Below the pieces are notes generated by a model, which saw only the letters and a list, made by a program, of their open reading frames with translations, was not told the origin of the DNA and did not search any database. Source: Oscillospiraceae bacterium (lineage in GTDB: Bacteria; Bacillota; Clostridia; Oscillospirales; Oscillospiraceae). Taken from it: a stretch of 32,833 bases of DNA. This document shows positions 8,171 to 15,120 of the stretch, in pieces. The first letter of the stretch is position 1. Every line of letters starts with the position of its first letter. Both the position numbers and the translations under genes were made by a program. The stretch spans positions 1 through 32,833 of the forward strand of contig JAFPXK010000062.1 in assembly GCA_017412585.1 (NCBI GenBank), written 5' to 3'.

Positions 8171-8247
8171 GCGCCAGCGACACCCTGCGAAGAATGAGCA
8201 GTTGGTGGAGCCAGTGCCCTTGGGGTAAGCCCCGCCCCTACGGAGGG
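8171..8247 (+). repeat. 77-bp direct repeat, copy B
   Basis: Exactly the same length as copy A, with identical first 13 bases and a shared 20-base central block around GTGGAGCCAGTGCCCTTGG. The copies are 202 bases apart, so they are not a simple tandem duplication. Confidence 0.8.
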
Positions 8248-8635
8248 TGGTGCCGGATGCCATTCAACCGGGGTTGGTGGGTGGTGCTGCGGGGTTGGCG
8301 GGACACATAGGTCCCGCCCTACGGGGGGCGTTACCGTGTTCGGTCAACCGGGGTGTGGCGGGTGGTGCTGCCGGCATAGGGCGGAGCAGAGCCCCGCCCC
8401 TACCCACGGTTGCCGATACCGTTCACCATTCACCCGCCCTTGGCTCTCATCGCCCCCTCATCTGTCACAGCCTGCGGCCGTGCCACCTTCCCCCCCCAGG
8501 GGGAAGGCGGGGCGATAGGATAAAACTTTTCACTGCCTTCCCCCTCGGGGGGAAGGCTGGACGGTGAGGGGATTATTGAATTCCTCCGCGGAGCGGATTC
8601 CTTTATGATTCAGTTTTCAGTGTTCACTGCATAAA

Positions 8636-8680
8636 AAGCCGTCCGCCTATCCTTAGGGGAGGGCCGGGCGGCGGTTTTTT
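8636..8680. terminator. Terminator of the E2-like gene (possibly bidirectional)
   Basis: A GC-rich stem with one bulged base (CCG-t-CCGCC from 8639 pairing with GGCGG-CGG up to 8674) is flanked by AAAAA on the left and TTTTTT on the right. On the minus strand it begins at the stop codon of the E2-like gene and gives the stem followed by TTTTT. Confidence 0.75.
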
Positions 8681-9569
8681 ATTCTTTTTCCGGCTTGGGG
8701 ACGTGGTACTCGCAGCCGGGGTCGAAGCGGACCTCACGGGGGGGCTGCTCCAGCAGTTCCGGGTGCTCCAGGCAGCGGCGCATATCGTTGAAGAACCGGG
8801 CGTAATGGGCGCCGGAGCAGACCCGCTCGTCCACCACCGCGCCCAGGGGCAGGAACCGCTTCATGCGGGCCTGGCCGTCCTCCACCACGGCGATCTTCTC
8901 GGCAAGGCCCATGCTGAAGAACATGCTGACGTTGCCGAAATTGTAGATGTGATGGTTCACATCGTGGAGGCCGATGGAGGCGGTGTTGGTGATGTACATG
9001 CCCACGTGGAAGGGCAGCTCGTCGATGAGGGCGGCGGGACACAGGCCGTAGCGGTCCAGCAGGCGGACGACGCCCACCACCGCCGTGGGCAGCCCCGGCA
9101 CCTTGAACAGGGCCGCCACCAGCTTGTCCAGGAACCCGGCAGGCTGGTCGCCCCGGCCGGCGTTCACCGCCGCCTCCATGCGGTCGCGGACGTCGTAGAT
9201 GGTGTCGGTGAGGTCGAAGCGGAACTTCACCACGCTCTCGCCCTGGTCGGCGTCGGTGGGGTTTTTCAGAATGGTGAGGGCCACGGAGCAGTTGTTGCGG
9301 GAATAATACTGCTTATTCATAATGAAGCGGTTGACCTCGGGATTCTGGCTGACGGCACGGACGTAGGCCGCCACGATGACGTTCATGTGGGAAAACCGCT
9401 CCCCATTGTCCGCGGCGTGGGTGCGGATGTAGCGGTTCATCTTCTCCAGGTCTACGTTGTGCTTCAAAAATACCTGGGCGTCGCAGCGCATGGGCATGAT
9501 ATAGGGCGTGATCTGCACGATGGGGTCAATGCCCTTGACGCGGCGGCCGTCGGGTCGTCTTCCAAACAT
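8679..9569 (-). CDS. Stand-alone 2-oxoacid dehydrogenase E2/CAT-fold protein lacking the catalytic His (paralogue 1)
   Basis: A 296-residue protein equivalent to the catalytic domain alone of dihydrolipoamide acyltransferases (E2) or chloramphenicol acetyltransferase; no lipoyl or E1/E3-binding domain is present. The start is the ATG at 9569 (MFGRRPDGRRVKGID) with AAGGAGA upstream. Fold markers include NRYIRTHAADNGERFSHMNV, NPEVNRFIMN and MYITNTASIGLHDVNHHIYNFGNVSMFFSMG. At the place of the catalytic HxxxDG motif it reads DERVCSG, so the general-base His is Glu248 and the Asp is Ser252. It is therefore unlikely to work as a classical acyltransferase. A paralogue of almost equal length lies at 27226-28113. 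It has its own promoter. The substrate is unknown. Confidence 0.85.
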   Translation of the reverse strand: MFGRRPDGRRVKGIDPIVQITPYIMPMRCDAQVFLKHNVDLEKMNRYIRTHAADNGERFSHMNVIVAAYVRAVSQNPEVNRFIMNKQYYSRNNCSVALTILKNPTDADQGESVVKFRFDLTDTIYDVRDRMEAAVNAGRGDQPAGFLDKLVAALFKVPGLPTAVVGVVRLLDRYGLCPAALIDELPFHVGMYITNTASIGLHDVNHHIYNFGNVSMFFSMGLAEKIAVVEDGQARMKRFLPLGAVVDERVCSGAHYARFFNDMRRCLEHPELLEQPPREVRFDPGCEYHVPKPEKE

Positions 9570-9621
9570 AGTGATTCTCTCCTTATTCCGGGGCGGCGCA
9601 CCGCCGGTTTCACACGGCAAC

Positions 9622-9651
9622 AATGTACCACAACCGGGGCGGCGGTGTCAA
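9622..9651 (-). promoter_or_regulatory. Promoter of E2-like paralogue 1
   Basis: On the minus strand, a perfect TTGACA (9646-9651) and TACATT (9622-9627) are 18 bases apart, about 53 bases before the start codon. The -35 box lies only 10 bases beyond the stop of the upstream GH13 gene. Confidence 0.7.
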
Positions 9652-9661
9652 TTTTTTGGCG

Positions 9662-11323
9662 CTATTTTGTGAGAATCTGGGCCTCGTAGGGCCGCAGGAA
9701 GCCCAGGCGGGGGTTGGGATAATTGCACAGCAGGGTACGGGTGGCGGCGCTGTGCCAGTCGCCGGGCAGGTCGCAGGGCTGGGGCAGGTGGCTGAAGGAG
9801 ACCACCACCAGCACCCGCTGACCCCGGTAGGCGCGCTCATACATATAAATGTGGGGGTGGCGGGGGTCATACTCCCGGTAGCTGCCCCAGAGAAGGGCCT
9901 GGTTTTCCTTGCGGAGCTTTAAGCAGGCGCGGTAGAAGTTCAGAATGCTGTCGCCGTCCTTTTCCTCCCTCTCCACGTTGATACGGTGGTAATTGTGATT
10001 GAGGAAAAACCAGGGGGTGACGGCGGAGAAGCCGGCGTGGGGGCCGCCGGTCCACTGCATGGGGGTGCGGGCGGAGTCCCGGGAGGAGACGTGGATGCGG
10101 TGCATCCGCTTCTCCTCCGGCTCATGGCGGTGGAACATACGGTAGATGTTCCTGGAGGCCACGTCCAGATACTGGTCGATGGAGGCCAGGTGGATGTTGG
10201 TCATGCCAATCTCCTGGCCCTGGTAGAGGAAGGGGCTGCCCTGCTGGAACAGGTAGGCTGCCGCCAGGGCGGTGCCGGACTCCCGCCAGAAGAGGGTGCT
10301 GCCGTAGCGGCTGATGACCCGGGGATGGTCGTGATTTTCCAGATACAGGCAGTTCCACGCCTTGCCGTTCAGGCCGTACTGCCAGCGGGAGAAGGCCTTT
10401 TTCAGCTTGCGCAGGGAGAAGGGATGGTGGAGATACTCGGTCAAAAAGCAGTCCGCCGACATGGCGTCGAACTGGATGATCATATCCAGCACCCGGTCAC
10501 GGCCCTTGATATATCGCAGGGCGGAGCGAACGCCGGTCATGGGGGCCTCGCCGATCTGGATGGCGCCGTACTCCTTTGCCACCGCCCGGAACTGGGCCAG
10601 GTAGGGGATGATGTTGGGGCCGTCCTTATAGTAGGGCATGCCGTTGATCACCGGCAGCCCCGGCAGACCGTCAGGCAGGCGGGGGTCCTTGGAGATGAAG
10701 GTGATGACGTCCTCCCGGAAGCCGTCCACCCCCATTTCCAGCCAGAAGCGCATGATATCGCAGATCTCCTGCCGCACGGCGGGGTTATCCATGTTCAAAT
10801 CCGCCTGCTTTTTATCGAAGAGGTGGAGATAATACTGGCCCCGGACCTCGTCATATTCCCAGGCCGAGCCGGCAAACTGGCTGGACCAGTTGTTGGGGGG
10901 CAGGCGGCGGCCATGGCGCATTTTGCCGTCCCGCCAGATGTAGTAGTCCCGGTAGGGGTTGTCGCCCCCCTTGCGGCTCTCCTGAAACCAGAAATGCTCG
11001 TCGGAGGTGTGATTGATGACCAGGTCCAGGATCACCTTGAGGCCCAGGGCGTGGGCCTTGTCCAGCACCTTTTGAAACTGCGCCAGGGTGCCGTAGTCGG
11101 GATGGATGTTGCGGTAGTCGGACACGTCGTAGCCGTAGTCGGCGTTGGGGGAGGGATAGATGGGGCTGAACCAGATGGCGTCCACCCCCAGGGAGCGGAT
11201 GTAGTCCAGCTTGTCGTACACGCCGTACAGGTCGCCGATGCCGTCGCCGTTACCGTCGCAGAAGCTGCGTATCCAGATCTGATAGAAGCTCATGGAGCGG
11301 AAATCCGGCTGTTTTTTTGCCAT
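9662..11323 (-). CDS. GH13 alpha-glucosidase (oligo-1,6-glucosidase/trehalose-6-phosphate hydrolase group)
   Basis: A 553-residue cytoplasmic glycoside hydrolase with no signal peptide, matching the 550-560 of oligo-1,6-glucosidase-type enzymes. The start at 11323 (MAKKQPDFRSM) has GGAGG ten bases upstream. The N-terminus FYQIWIRSFCDGNGDGIGDL is the usual first barrel strand with its DxDxDGxGD calcium-type loop. Catalytic residues are visible: nucleophile D205 in GFREDVITF, acid/base E259 in IQIGEAP and the transition-state Asp D332 in ENHDHPR. Family members hydrolyse terminal alpha-1,6 or alpha-1,4 glucosides or trehalose-6-phosphate. The specificity here cannot be settled. No sugar transporter is adjacent, although ptsI lies 6 kb away. 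Confidence 0.92.
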   Translation of the reverse strand: MAKKQPDFRSMSFYQIWIRSFCDGNGDGIGDLYGVYDKLDYIRSLGVDAIWFSPIYPSPNADYGYDVSDYRNIHPDYGTLAQFQKVLDKAHALGLKVILDLVINHTSDEHFWFQESRKGGDNPYRDYYIWRDGKMRHGRRLPPNNWSSQFAGSAWEYDEVRGQYYLHLFDKKQADLNMDNPAVRQEICDIMRFWLEMGVDGFREDVITFISKDPRLPDGLPGLPVINGMPYYKDGPNIIPYLAQFRAVAKEYGAIQIGEAPMTGVRSALRYIKGRDRVLDMIIQFDAMSADCFLTEYLHHPFSLRKLKKAFSRWQYGLNGKAWNCLYLENHDHPRVISRYGSTLFWRESGTALAAAYLFQQGSPFLYQGQEIGMTNIHLASIDQYLDVASRNIYRMFHRHEPEEKRMHRIHVSSRDSARTPMQWTGGPHAGFSAVTPWFFLNHNYHRINVEREEKDGDSILNFYRACLKLRKENQALLWGSYREYDPRHPHIYMYERAYRGQRVLVVVSFSHLPQPCDLPGDWHSAATRTLLCNYPNPRLGFLRPYEAQILTK

Positions 11324-11355
11324 GTGTGGGTCGCCTCCAGTGTAAATTCCTTTCC

Positions 11356-11364
11356 ATTCTATCA
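11356..11364 (-). promoter_or_regulatory. Possible extended -10 promoter of the GH13 gene
   Basis: The minus strand reads TGATAGAAT, an extended -10 (TGn plus TAGAAT, 5 of 6 matches), 33 bases before the start codon. No good -35 box is present, which is acceptable for extended -10 promoters. Confidence 0.45.
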
Positions 11365-11405
11365 CATTGTCGAAAAAAGGAAAGGGCCGGGGTGGGAAAA
11401 AACCC

Positions 11406-11437
11406 TTGACTTTTCGTTATTCTCATGCGAGAATAAC
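11406..11437 (+). promoter_or_regulatory. modA promoter with an overlapping ModE-like palindrome
   Basis: TTGACT (11406-11411) is followed, 17 bases on, by GAGAAT (11429-11434, 4 of 6 matches to TATAAT). A perfect 9-base inverted repeat GTTATTCTC/GAGAATAAC with a 4-base centre (11416-11437) covers the spacer and the -10 box, the position of a repressor operator. The outer CGTTAT and ATAAC parts and their spacing resemble, from memory, the ModE-binding site of the E. coli modA promoter. The regulator is not encoded in the window. Confidence 0.6.
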
Positions 11438-11480
11438 CATATTGAGAGGTACTATTTTATATGAATGGGAGGACGGAGCG

Positions 11481-12317
11481 ATGAAACGCTGTGTGGCATG
11501 GATGATGGCCCTGGCGATGGTGCCGGCCCTGGCGGGCTGCGGGGCGCGGCAGACGGAGACGGAAGCCCGGACGGAGCAGGTGACGCTGACGGTGTTCGCC
11601 GCGGCGTCGCTGCAGGAGACGGTGACGGAGATCGTGGAGATGTACAAGGCCGTGGCCCCGGAGGTGACGGTGGTGTGCAGCTTCGACTCCTCCGGCACGC
11701 TGAAGACCCAGATACAGGAGGGGGCGGAATGCGACCTCTTTATCTCCGCCGCCCCCAAGCAGATGAACGCCCTGGACGGCGCCCGGGACGCGGAACACGG
11801 CAACCCGGAGGGGCTGGACCTCCTGCTGCAAGGCAGCCGGGTGGACCTGCTGGAGAACAGGGTGGCTCTGTCGGTGGCCCAGGGCCGGGGGGCGGGCATC
11901 GCCTCCTTTGACGACCTGGCGGCGGCGCTGCGGGAGGGCACGGTACTGCTGGCCATGGGCAACAGCGACGTGCCGGTGGGCCAGTACACCCAGAAGATTT
12001 TTGACTACTACGGACTGAACGAGGAGGCGCTGGCGGCGGCGGGCTGCCTGACCTACGGCAGCAACGTGAAGGAGGTCACCTCCCAGGTGGCGGAGGCGGC
12101 GGTGGACTGCGGCATCATCTACGCCACGGACGCCTGCTCCGCAGGGCTGCCCATCACCGACACCGCCACGGCGGAGATGTGCGGCCAGGTGATCTACCCG
12201 GCGGCGGTGCTGAACACGTCGGCCCACCCGGAGGCGGCACAGGCGTTTTTGGACTACCTGCGCTCGGAGGAGGCGGGGGCGGTATTTGCCGCCGTGGGCT
12301 TTACGCCTCTTGGTTGA
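11481..12317 (+). CDS. modA: Molybdate ABC transporter substrate-binding lipoprotein
   Basis: A 278-residue protein with a lipoprotein signal (MKRCVAWMMALAM, lipobox LAGC, Cys at residue 20). The mature part has the ModA fold: LTVFAAASLQETVTEI at the start, SFDSSGTLKTQIQEGAECDLFISAA for oxyanion binding, MGNSDVPVGQYTQK in the middle and a C-terminal IYPAAVLNTSAHPEAAQAFLDYL segment. The ATG at 11481 with GGGAGG upstream is chosen over a longer open frame that would start inside the promoter. It captures molybdate (tungstate cannot be excluded) for ModB/ModC downstream, and it opens the molybdenum operon. Confidence 0.95.
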   Translation: MKRCVAWMMALAMVPALAGCGARQTETEARTEQVTLTVFAAASLQETVTEIVEMYKAVAPEVTVVCSFDSSGTLKTQIQEGAECDLFISAAPKQMNALDGARDAEHGNPEGLDLLLQGSRVDLLENRVALSVAQGRGAGIASFDDLAAALREGTVLLAMGNSDVPVGQYTQKIFDYYGLNEEALAAAGCLTYGSNVKEVTSQVAEAAVDCGIIYATDACSAGLPITDTATAEMCGQVIYPAAVLNTSAHPEAAQAFLDYLRSEEAGAVFAAVGFTPLG

Positions 12318-12348
12318 CACCGGGGCAAAACCGCGATATGATTTCATT

Positions 12349-12381
12349 GGGCAGGTATGGGCTTTCCCGCCTGCCCTTTTT
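12349..12381 (+). terminator. Attenuator-like hairpin between modA and modB
   Basis: A 7-base perfect stem GGGCAGG/CCTGCCC (12349-12355 and 12370-12376) can add an inner GGG/CCC stem and is followed by TTTTT (12377-12381). It lies in the 88-base gap, 25 bases before the modB start. Because modB and modC need read-through, it should act as a leaky terminator giving more ModA than permease. Confidence 0.65.
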
Positions 12382-12405
12382 CGTAAAGAAAGGCAGGTGG
12401 GCGAT

Positions 12406-13068
12406 ATGGACTGGTTCCCGCTGTGGAACTCGCTGCGGATCGCGGCGGTCAGCACGGCCATTGTGTTCTTCGCCGGTATCGCCCTGGCCTATTACGCGGC
12501 GCGGCTGCCCCGGCTTATCAAGGGCGTGGCGGACGTGATTCTCACGCTGCCGCTGGTGCTGCCCCCCACGGTGGTGGGCTATCTGCTGCTGCGGCTTTTA
12601 GGGCCGAGGCGGGTGATTGGCGCCTGGGCGCTGCGGGTGCTGGGGCTGCGGCTCACCATGACGTGGTGGTCCGCCATCATCGCCACGGCGGTGGTGGTGT
12701 TCCCGCTGATGTACCGCACGGCCCGGGGGGCCTTCGAGTCCTTTGACGAGACCCTGGCCCAGGCGGGGCAGACGTTGGGCCTGTCCAACACCTATATCTT
12801 CTGGCGCATCCGGATGCCGGTGTGCCGCCAGGGGATTCTGGCGGGGACGGTGCTGACCTTCGCCCGTGCCCTGGGGGAATACGGCGCCACCAGCATGATC
12901 GCCGGGTACACCCCGGGGCGGACAGCCACCGTGTCCACCACGGTATATCAGCTCTGGCGGACGGGCAACGACGCCCTGGCCCTGCGGTGGGTGCTGGTGA
13001 ACGTGGCCATCTCCGCGGCGGTGCTTTTGGCGGTAAACCTGCTGGAGCGGCGGAAGGAGGCGGCGTAA
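12406..13068 (+). CDS. modB: Molybdate ABC transporter permease
   Basis: A 220-residue permease, the typical ModB length, with about five membrane helices. The start is the ATG at 12406 (MDWFPLWNSLRIAAV) after AGGCAGGTGG; the longer frame upstream would run through the hairpin. LTLPLVLPPTVVGYLLL is the ModB/CysT signature, and the EAA-type coupling loop is near GQTLGLSNTYIFWRIRMP, followed by RALGEYGATSMIAGY. Its stop codon touches the modC start (TAAATG). It forms the homodimeric channel for molybdate powered by ModC. Confidence 0.95.
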   Translation: MDWFPLWNSLRIAAVSTAIVFFAGIALAYYAARLPRLIKGVADVILTLPLVLPPTVVGYLLLRLLGPRRVIGAWALRVLGLRLTMTWWSAIIATAVVVFPLMYRTARGAFESFDETLAQAGQTLGLSNTYIFWRIRMPVCRQGILAGTVLTFARALGEYGATSMIAGYTPGRTATVSTTVYQLWRTGNDALALRWVLVNVAISAAVLLAVNLLERRKEAA

Positions 13069-14100
13069 ATGTCTCTTGTGGTAGACATCGAAAAAACGCT
13101 GCCCGGTTTCACCCTGCGGATGGCGTTTACCGCCGAGAGGGAGACACTGGCCCTGCTGGGGGCCTCCGGCAGCGGCAAGAGCATGACGCTGAAATCCATT
13201 GCTGGCATCGTGACCCCCGACCGGGGGCGTATCGAGGTGGACGGGCGGGTGCTGTTTGACTCGGATTCGCACATCAACCTGCCGCCCCAGCAGCGGCGGG
13301 TGGGGTATCTCTTTCAGCAGTACGCCCTGTTCCCCCACATGACGGCCCGGCAGAACCTGCTGTGCGGCGTGCGGGGGGACAAAAAGGGGGCCGGGGCCAA
13401 GGCCGACGCCATGCTGGCCACCCTGGGCCTGACGGCGGCGGCGGAAAAGCTGCCCTCCCAGCTCTCCGGCGGCGAGCAGCAGCGCATCGCCCTGGGGCGG
13501 ATACTGCTGAACGAGCCGGACATTCTATTGCTGGACGAGCCCTTTTCCGCCCTGGACAGCCACCTGCGGTTTGCCCTGGAGGGGGAGCTGCGGCGCACCA
13601 TCCGGGACTTTGGCAAGACGGTGGTGCTGGTGTCCCACGACAGGGACGAGGCCTACCGATTGAGCGACGCCATGGCCCTGGTGGAAAATGGACACGTCAC
13701 CGCCCGGGGGACGAAGGAGGCCATTTTTGCCCAGCCCCGCACCCGGGCCGGGGCGGCGCTGACGGGCTGCAAGAACCTCTCCCCCATTACCCTTTTGCCG
13801 GACGGACGGATATTGGCTGACGACTGGGGCGTGATATTGGCGGCGGGCGACGTGCCGAAAGCGGCGCGGTACGTGGGGGTGCGGATGCACGCTGTGCAAT
13901 ACGGCCCCGGGGAGAACGAGGTACGCGGCGCGGTGACGGAGGTGGTGGAAAACCCCTTCTCCTGCACGGTGATGGTGCAGCCCCAGGGCGGGAAAAGACC
14001 CCTGGGCTGGGAAGTGGACAAATCGTGGTGGCGTGACCACAGGGCGGACAGCGTGACGCTGCACCTGCCCCGGGAGGCGCTGCTGCTGCTGGAGGAATAA
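13069..14100 (+). CDS. modC: Molybdate ABC transporter ATPase
   Basis: A 343-residue ATPase. Walker A is GASGSGKS at residues 31-38, the Q-loop is in YLFQQYALFPHMTA, the ABC signature LSGGEQQ is at 132-138, Walker B with catalytic Glu is ILLLDEP, then the D-loop SALD and the switch His in VLVSHD. The C-terminal 120 residues form a TOBE/Mop-type molybdate-binding domain, as in classical ModC, which can inhibit transport when cytoplasmic molybdate is high. It starts directly after the modB stop, with GGAGG inside the modB coding end. Confidence 0.95.
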   Translation: MSLVVDIEKTLPGFTLRMAFTAERETLALLGASGSGKSMTLKSIAGIVTPDRGRIEVDGRVLFDSDSHINLPPQQRRVGYLFQQYALFPHMTARQNLLCGVRGDKKGAGAKADAMLATLGLTAAAEKLPSQLSGGEQQRIALGRILLNEPDILLLDEPFSALDSHLRFALEGELRRTIRDFGKTVVLVSHDRDEAYRLSDAMALVENGHVTARGTKEAIFAQPRTRAGAALTGCKNLSPITLLPDGRILADDWGVILAAGDVPKAARYVGVRMHAVQYGPGENEVRGAVTEVVENPFSCTVMVQPQGGKRPLGWEVDKSWWRDHRADSVTLHLPREALLLLEE

Positions 14101-14102
14101 GC

Positions 14103-15119
14103 ATGAAAAAGGTACAGGTGGAAAAGGCGGTGGGCATGACCCTCTGCCACGACATCACCGCCATGCGGGACGGCTTCAAGGGCGCCGCCTTCCGGCGGGG
14201 CCACGTGATTACGGAGGAGGACGTGCCCAGGCTGCTGGACTTGGGCAAGCGGACGGTGTTCATCTGGGAGGCGGAGGCCGGGGAGCTCCACGAGGAGGAC
14301 TGCGCCCGACGCCTGGCGGCCATGGCCCCGGTGGAGGGGGCCCATTACGAGGGGCCCTCGGAGGGAAAGATGCTGCTGATCGCTGACCGGGAGGGGCTTT
14401 TCCGGGTAGACCGGGCGCTCCTTGACGCGGTGAACCACATCGGCGACATCACCATCGCCACCCTCCCCGACCACTACCCGGTGCAGCCGGGGGCGCGGCT
14501 GGCCTCCATGCGGATCGTGCCGCTGGTGACGAAGGAACAGCAGATCATGGACGCCGAGGCGCTGTGCAAGGGCAAAAAACTGTTGGATCTGCGGCCCTAC
14601 GGCCACAGGAACGTAGGCGTGATCATCACGGGGTCGGAGATTTACACGGGGCGGATTCAGGACAAATTCCAGCCGGTGATCCGGAAGAAATTGTCCCGGT
14701 TTGACGGGGAGATTCTGGGCTGCACCGTTTGCGACGACGATTTGGATATGATTGTGGGCGCCGCCCGGGGGTATCTTGACCGGGGGGCGGATTTCCTCAT
14801 CTTCACAGGCGGCATGTCGGTGGACCCCGACGACCTGACCCCCACCGCCATCCGGGCGCTGGGGGCGGACATCATCACCCACGGCGTGCCCGCCCAGCCG
14901 GGGAACATGACGCTGGTGGCCTATCTGGGCGGCGTGCCCATCTTAGGCGTGCCGGGGGCGGCCATCAGCCTGCCCACCACGGTGCTGGACGTGCTGCTGC
15001 CCCAGATTTTTACAGGCGACCCCATTACGAAAGAGGATTTGCTGCGGCTGGGGGACGGCGGCCTTTGCCAGCTTTGCCCGGCGTGCCATTACCCCAACTG
15101 CACCTTTGGCAGGTATTGA
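14103..15119 (+). CDS. MoeA-like molybdopterin-binding protein with a Cys-rich tail
   Basis: A 338-residue protein whose second half (from about residue 170) is a MoCF/MogA-type molybdopterin-binding domain: NVGVIITGSEIYTG, then DFLIFTGGMSVDPDDLTPTA and GAAISLPTTVLDVLLP. The first half (KAVGMTLCHDITAMRDGFKG) is a MoeA-related region but lacks the full MoeA domain set, and the protein is shorter than the roughly 400 of MoeA. The C-terminus carries four cysteines plus a His (CQLCPACHYPNCTFG), which may bind a metal or FeS cluster. It begins two bases after modC, with GGAGG upstream. It probably serves molybdate insertion or cofactor handling. Proteins of this shape are common in Clostridia, but the reaction is not certain. 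Confidence 0.85.
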   Translation: MKKVQVEKAVGMTLCHDITAMRDGFKGAAFRRGHVITEEDVPRLLDLGKRTVFIWEAEAGELHEEDCARRLAAMAPVEGAHYEGPSEGKMLLIADREGLFRVDRALLDAVNHIGDITIATLPDHYPVQPGARLASMRIVPLVTKEQQIMDAEALCKGKKLLDLRPYGHRNVGVIITGSEIYTGRIQDKFQPVIRKKLSRFDGEILGCTVCDDDLDMIVGAARGYLDRGADFLIFTGGMSVDPDDLTPTAIRALGADIITHGVPAQPGNMTLVAYLGGVPILGVPGAAISLPTTVLDVLLPQIFTGDPITKEDLLRLGDGGLCQLCPACHYPNCTFGRY

Positions 15120-15120
15120 T

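Larger units (their letters stand above)
7817..8557. repeat. Gene-free array of degenerate repeats and hairpins
   Basis: About 740 bases without a credible gene. Recurring pieces are CCCTACGGAGGG-type cores (several copies), AGTGCCCTTGGGGTA (three copies), and GCCATTCA(A/T)CCGG-type segments (at least three copies) spaced roughly 100 bases apart. The cores often follow a hairpin with changed but complementary arms: 7817-7836 (GGGCGATTC), 8075-8098 (GGGGCGGAC) and 8297-8318 (GGCGGGAC). Arms changing in a compensated way suggests selection for, or copying of, the folded form. Two C-run/G-run hairpins end the array (8486-8507 and 8535-8557, arm CCTTCCCCC). The type is a dispersed intergenic repeat; its function is unknown. 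Confidence 0.75.

Noticed and set aside
7817..8320. Possible CRISPR array
   Set aside because: The repeats are unequal, degenerate and unevenly spaced, the intervals also repeat, and there are no cas genes.
7863..8567. Open frames of 80-120 codons in the repeat region
   Set aside because: They cross the repeat units and hairpins, have no good ribosome binding sites, and read differently in each copy.
8679..9569. Chloramphenicol resistance gene
   Set aside because: The fold is shared, but the catalytic HxxxDG is absent and a close paralogue exists at a house-keeping-type locus.
9986..11464. 492-codon open frame on the plus strand
   Set aside because: Antisense to the GH13 enzyme; the composition is the usual His/Gly/Val shadow pattern.
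13653..14882. 409-codon open frame on the minus strand
   Set aside because: Antisense to modC and the MoeA-like gene, both certain; no start site or domain.
15106..15120. TTG start for moaA
   Set aside because: It overlaps the preceding gene, and the ATG at 15121 sits directly after that gene's stop codon.
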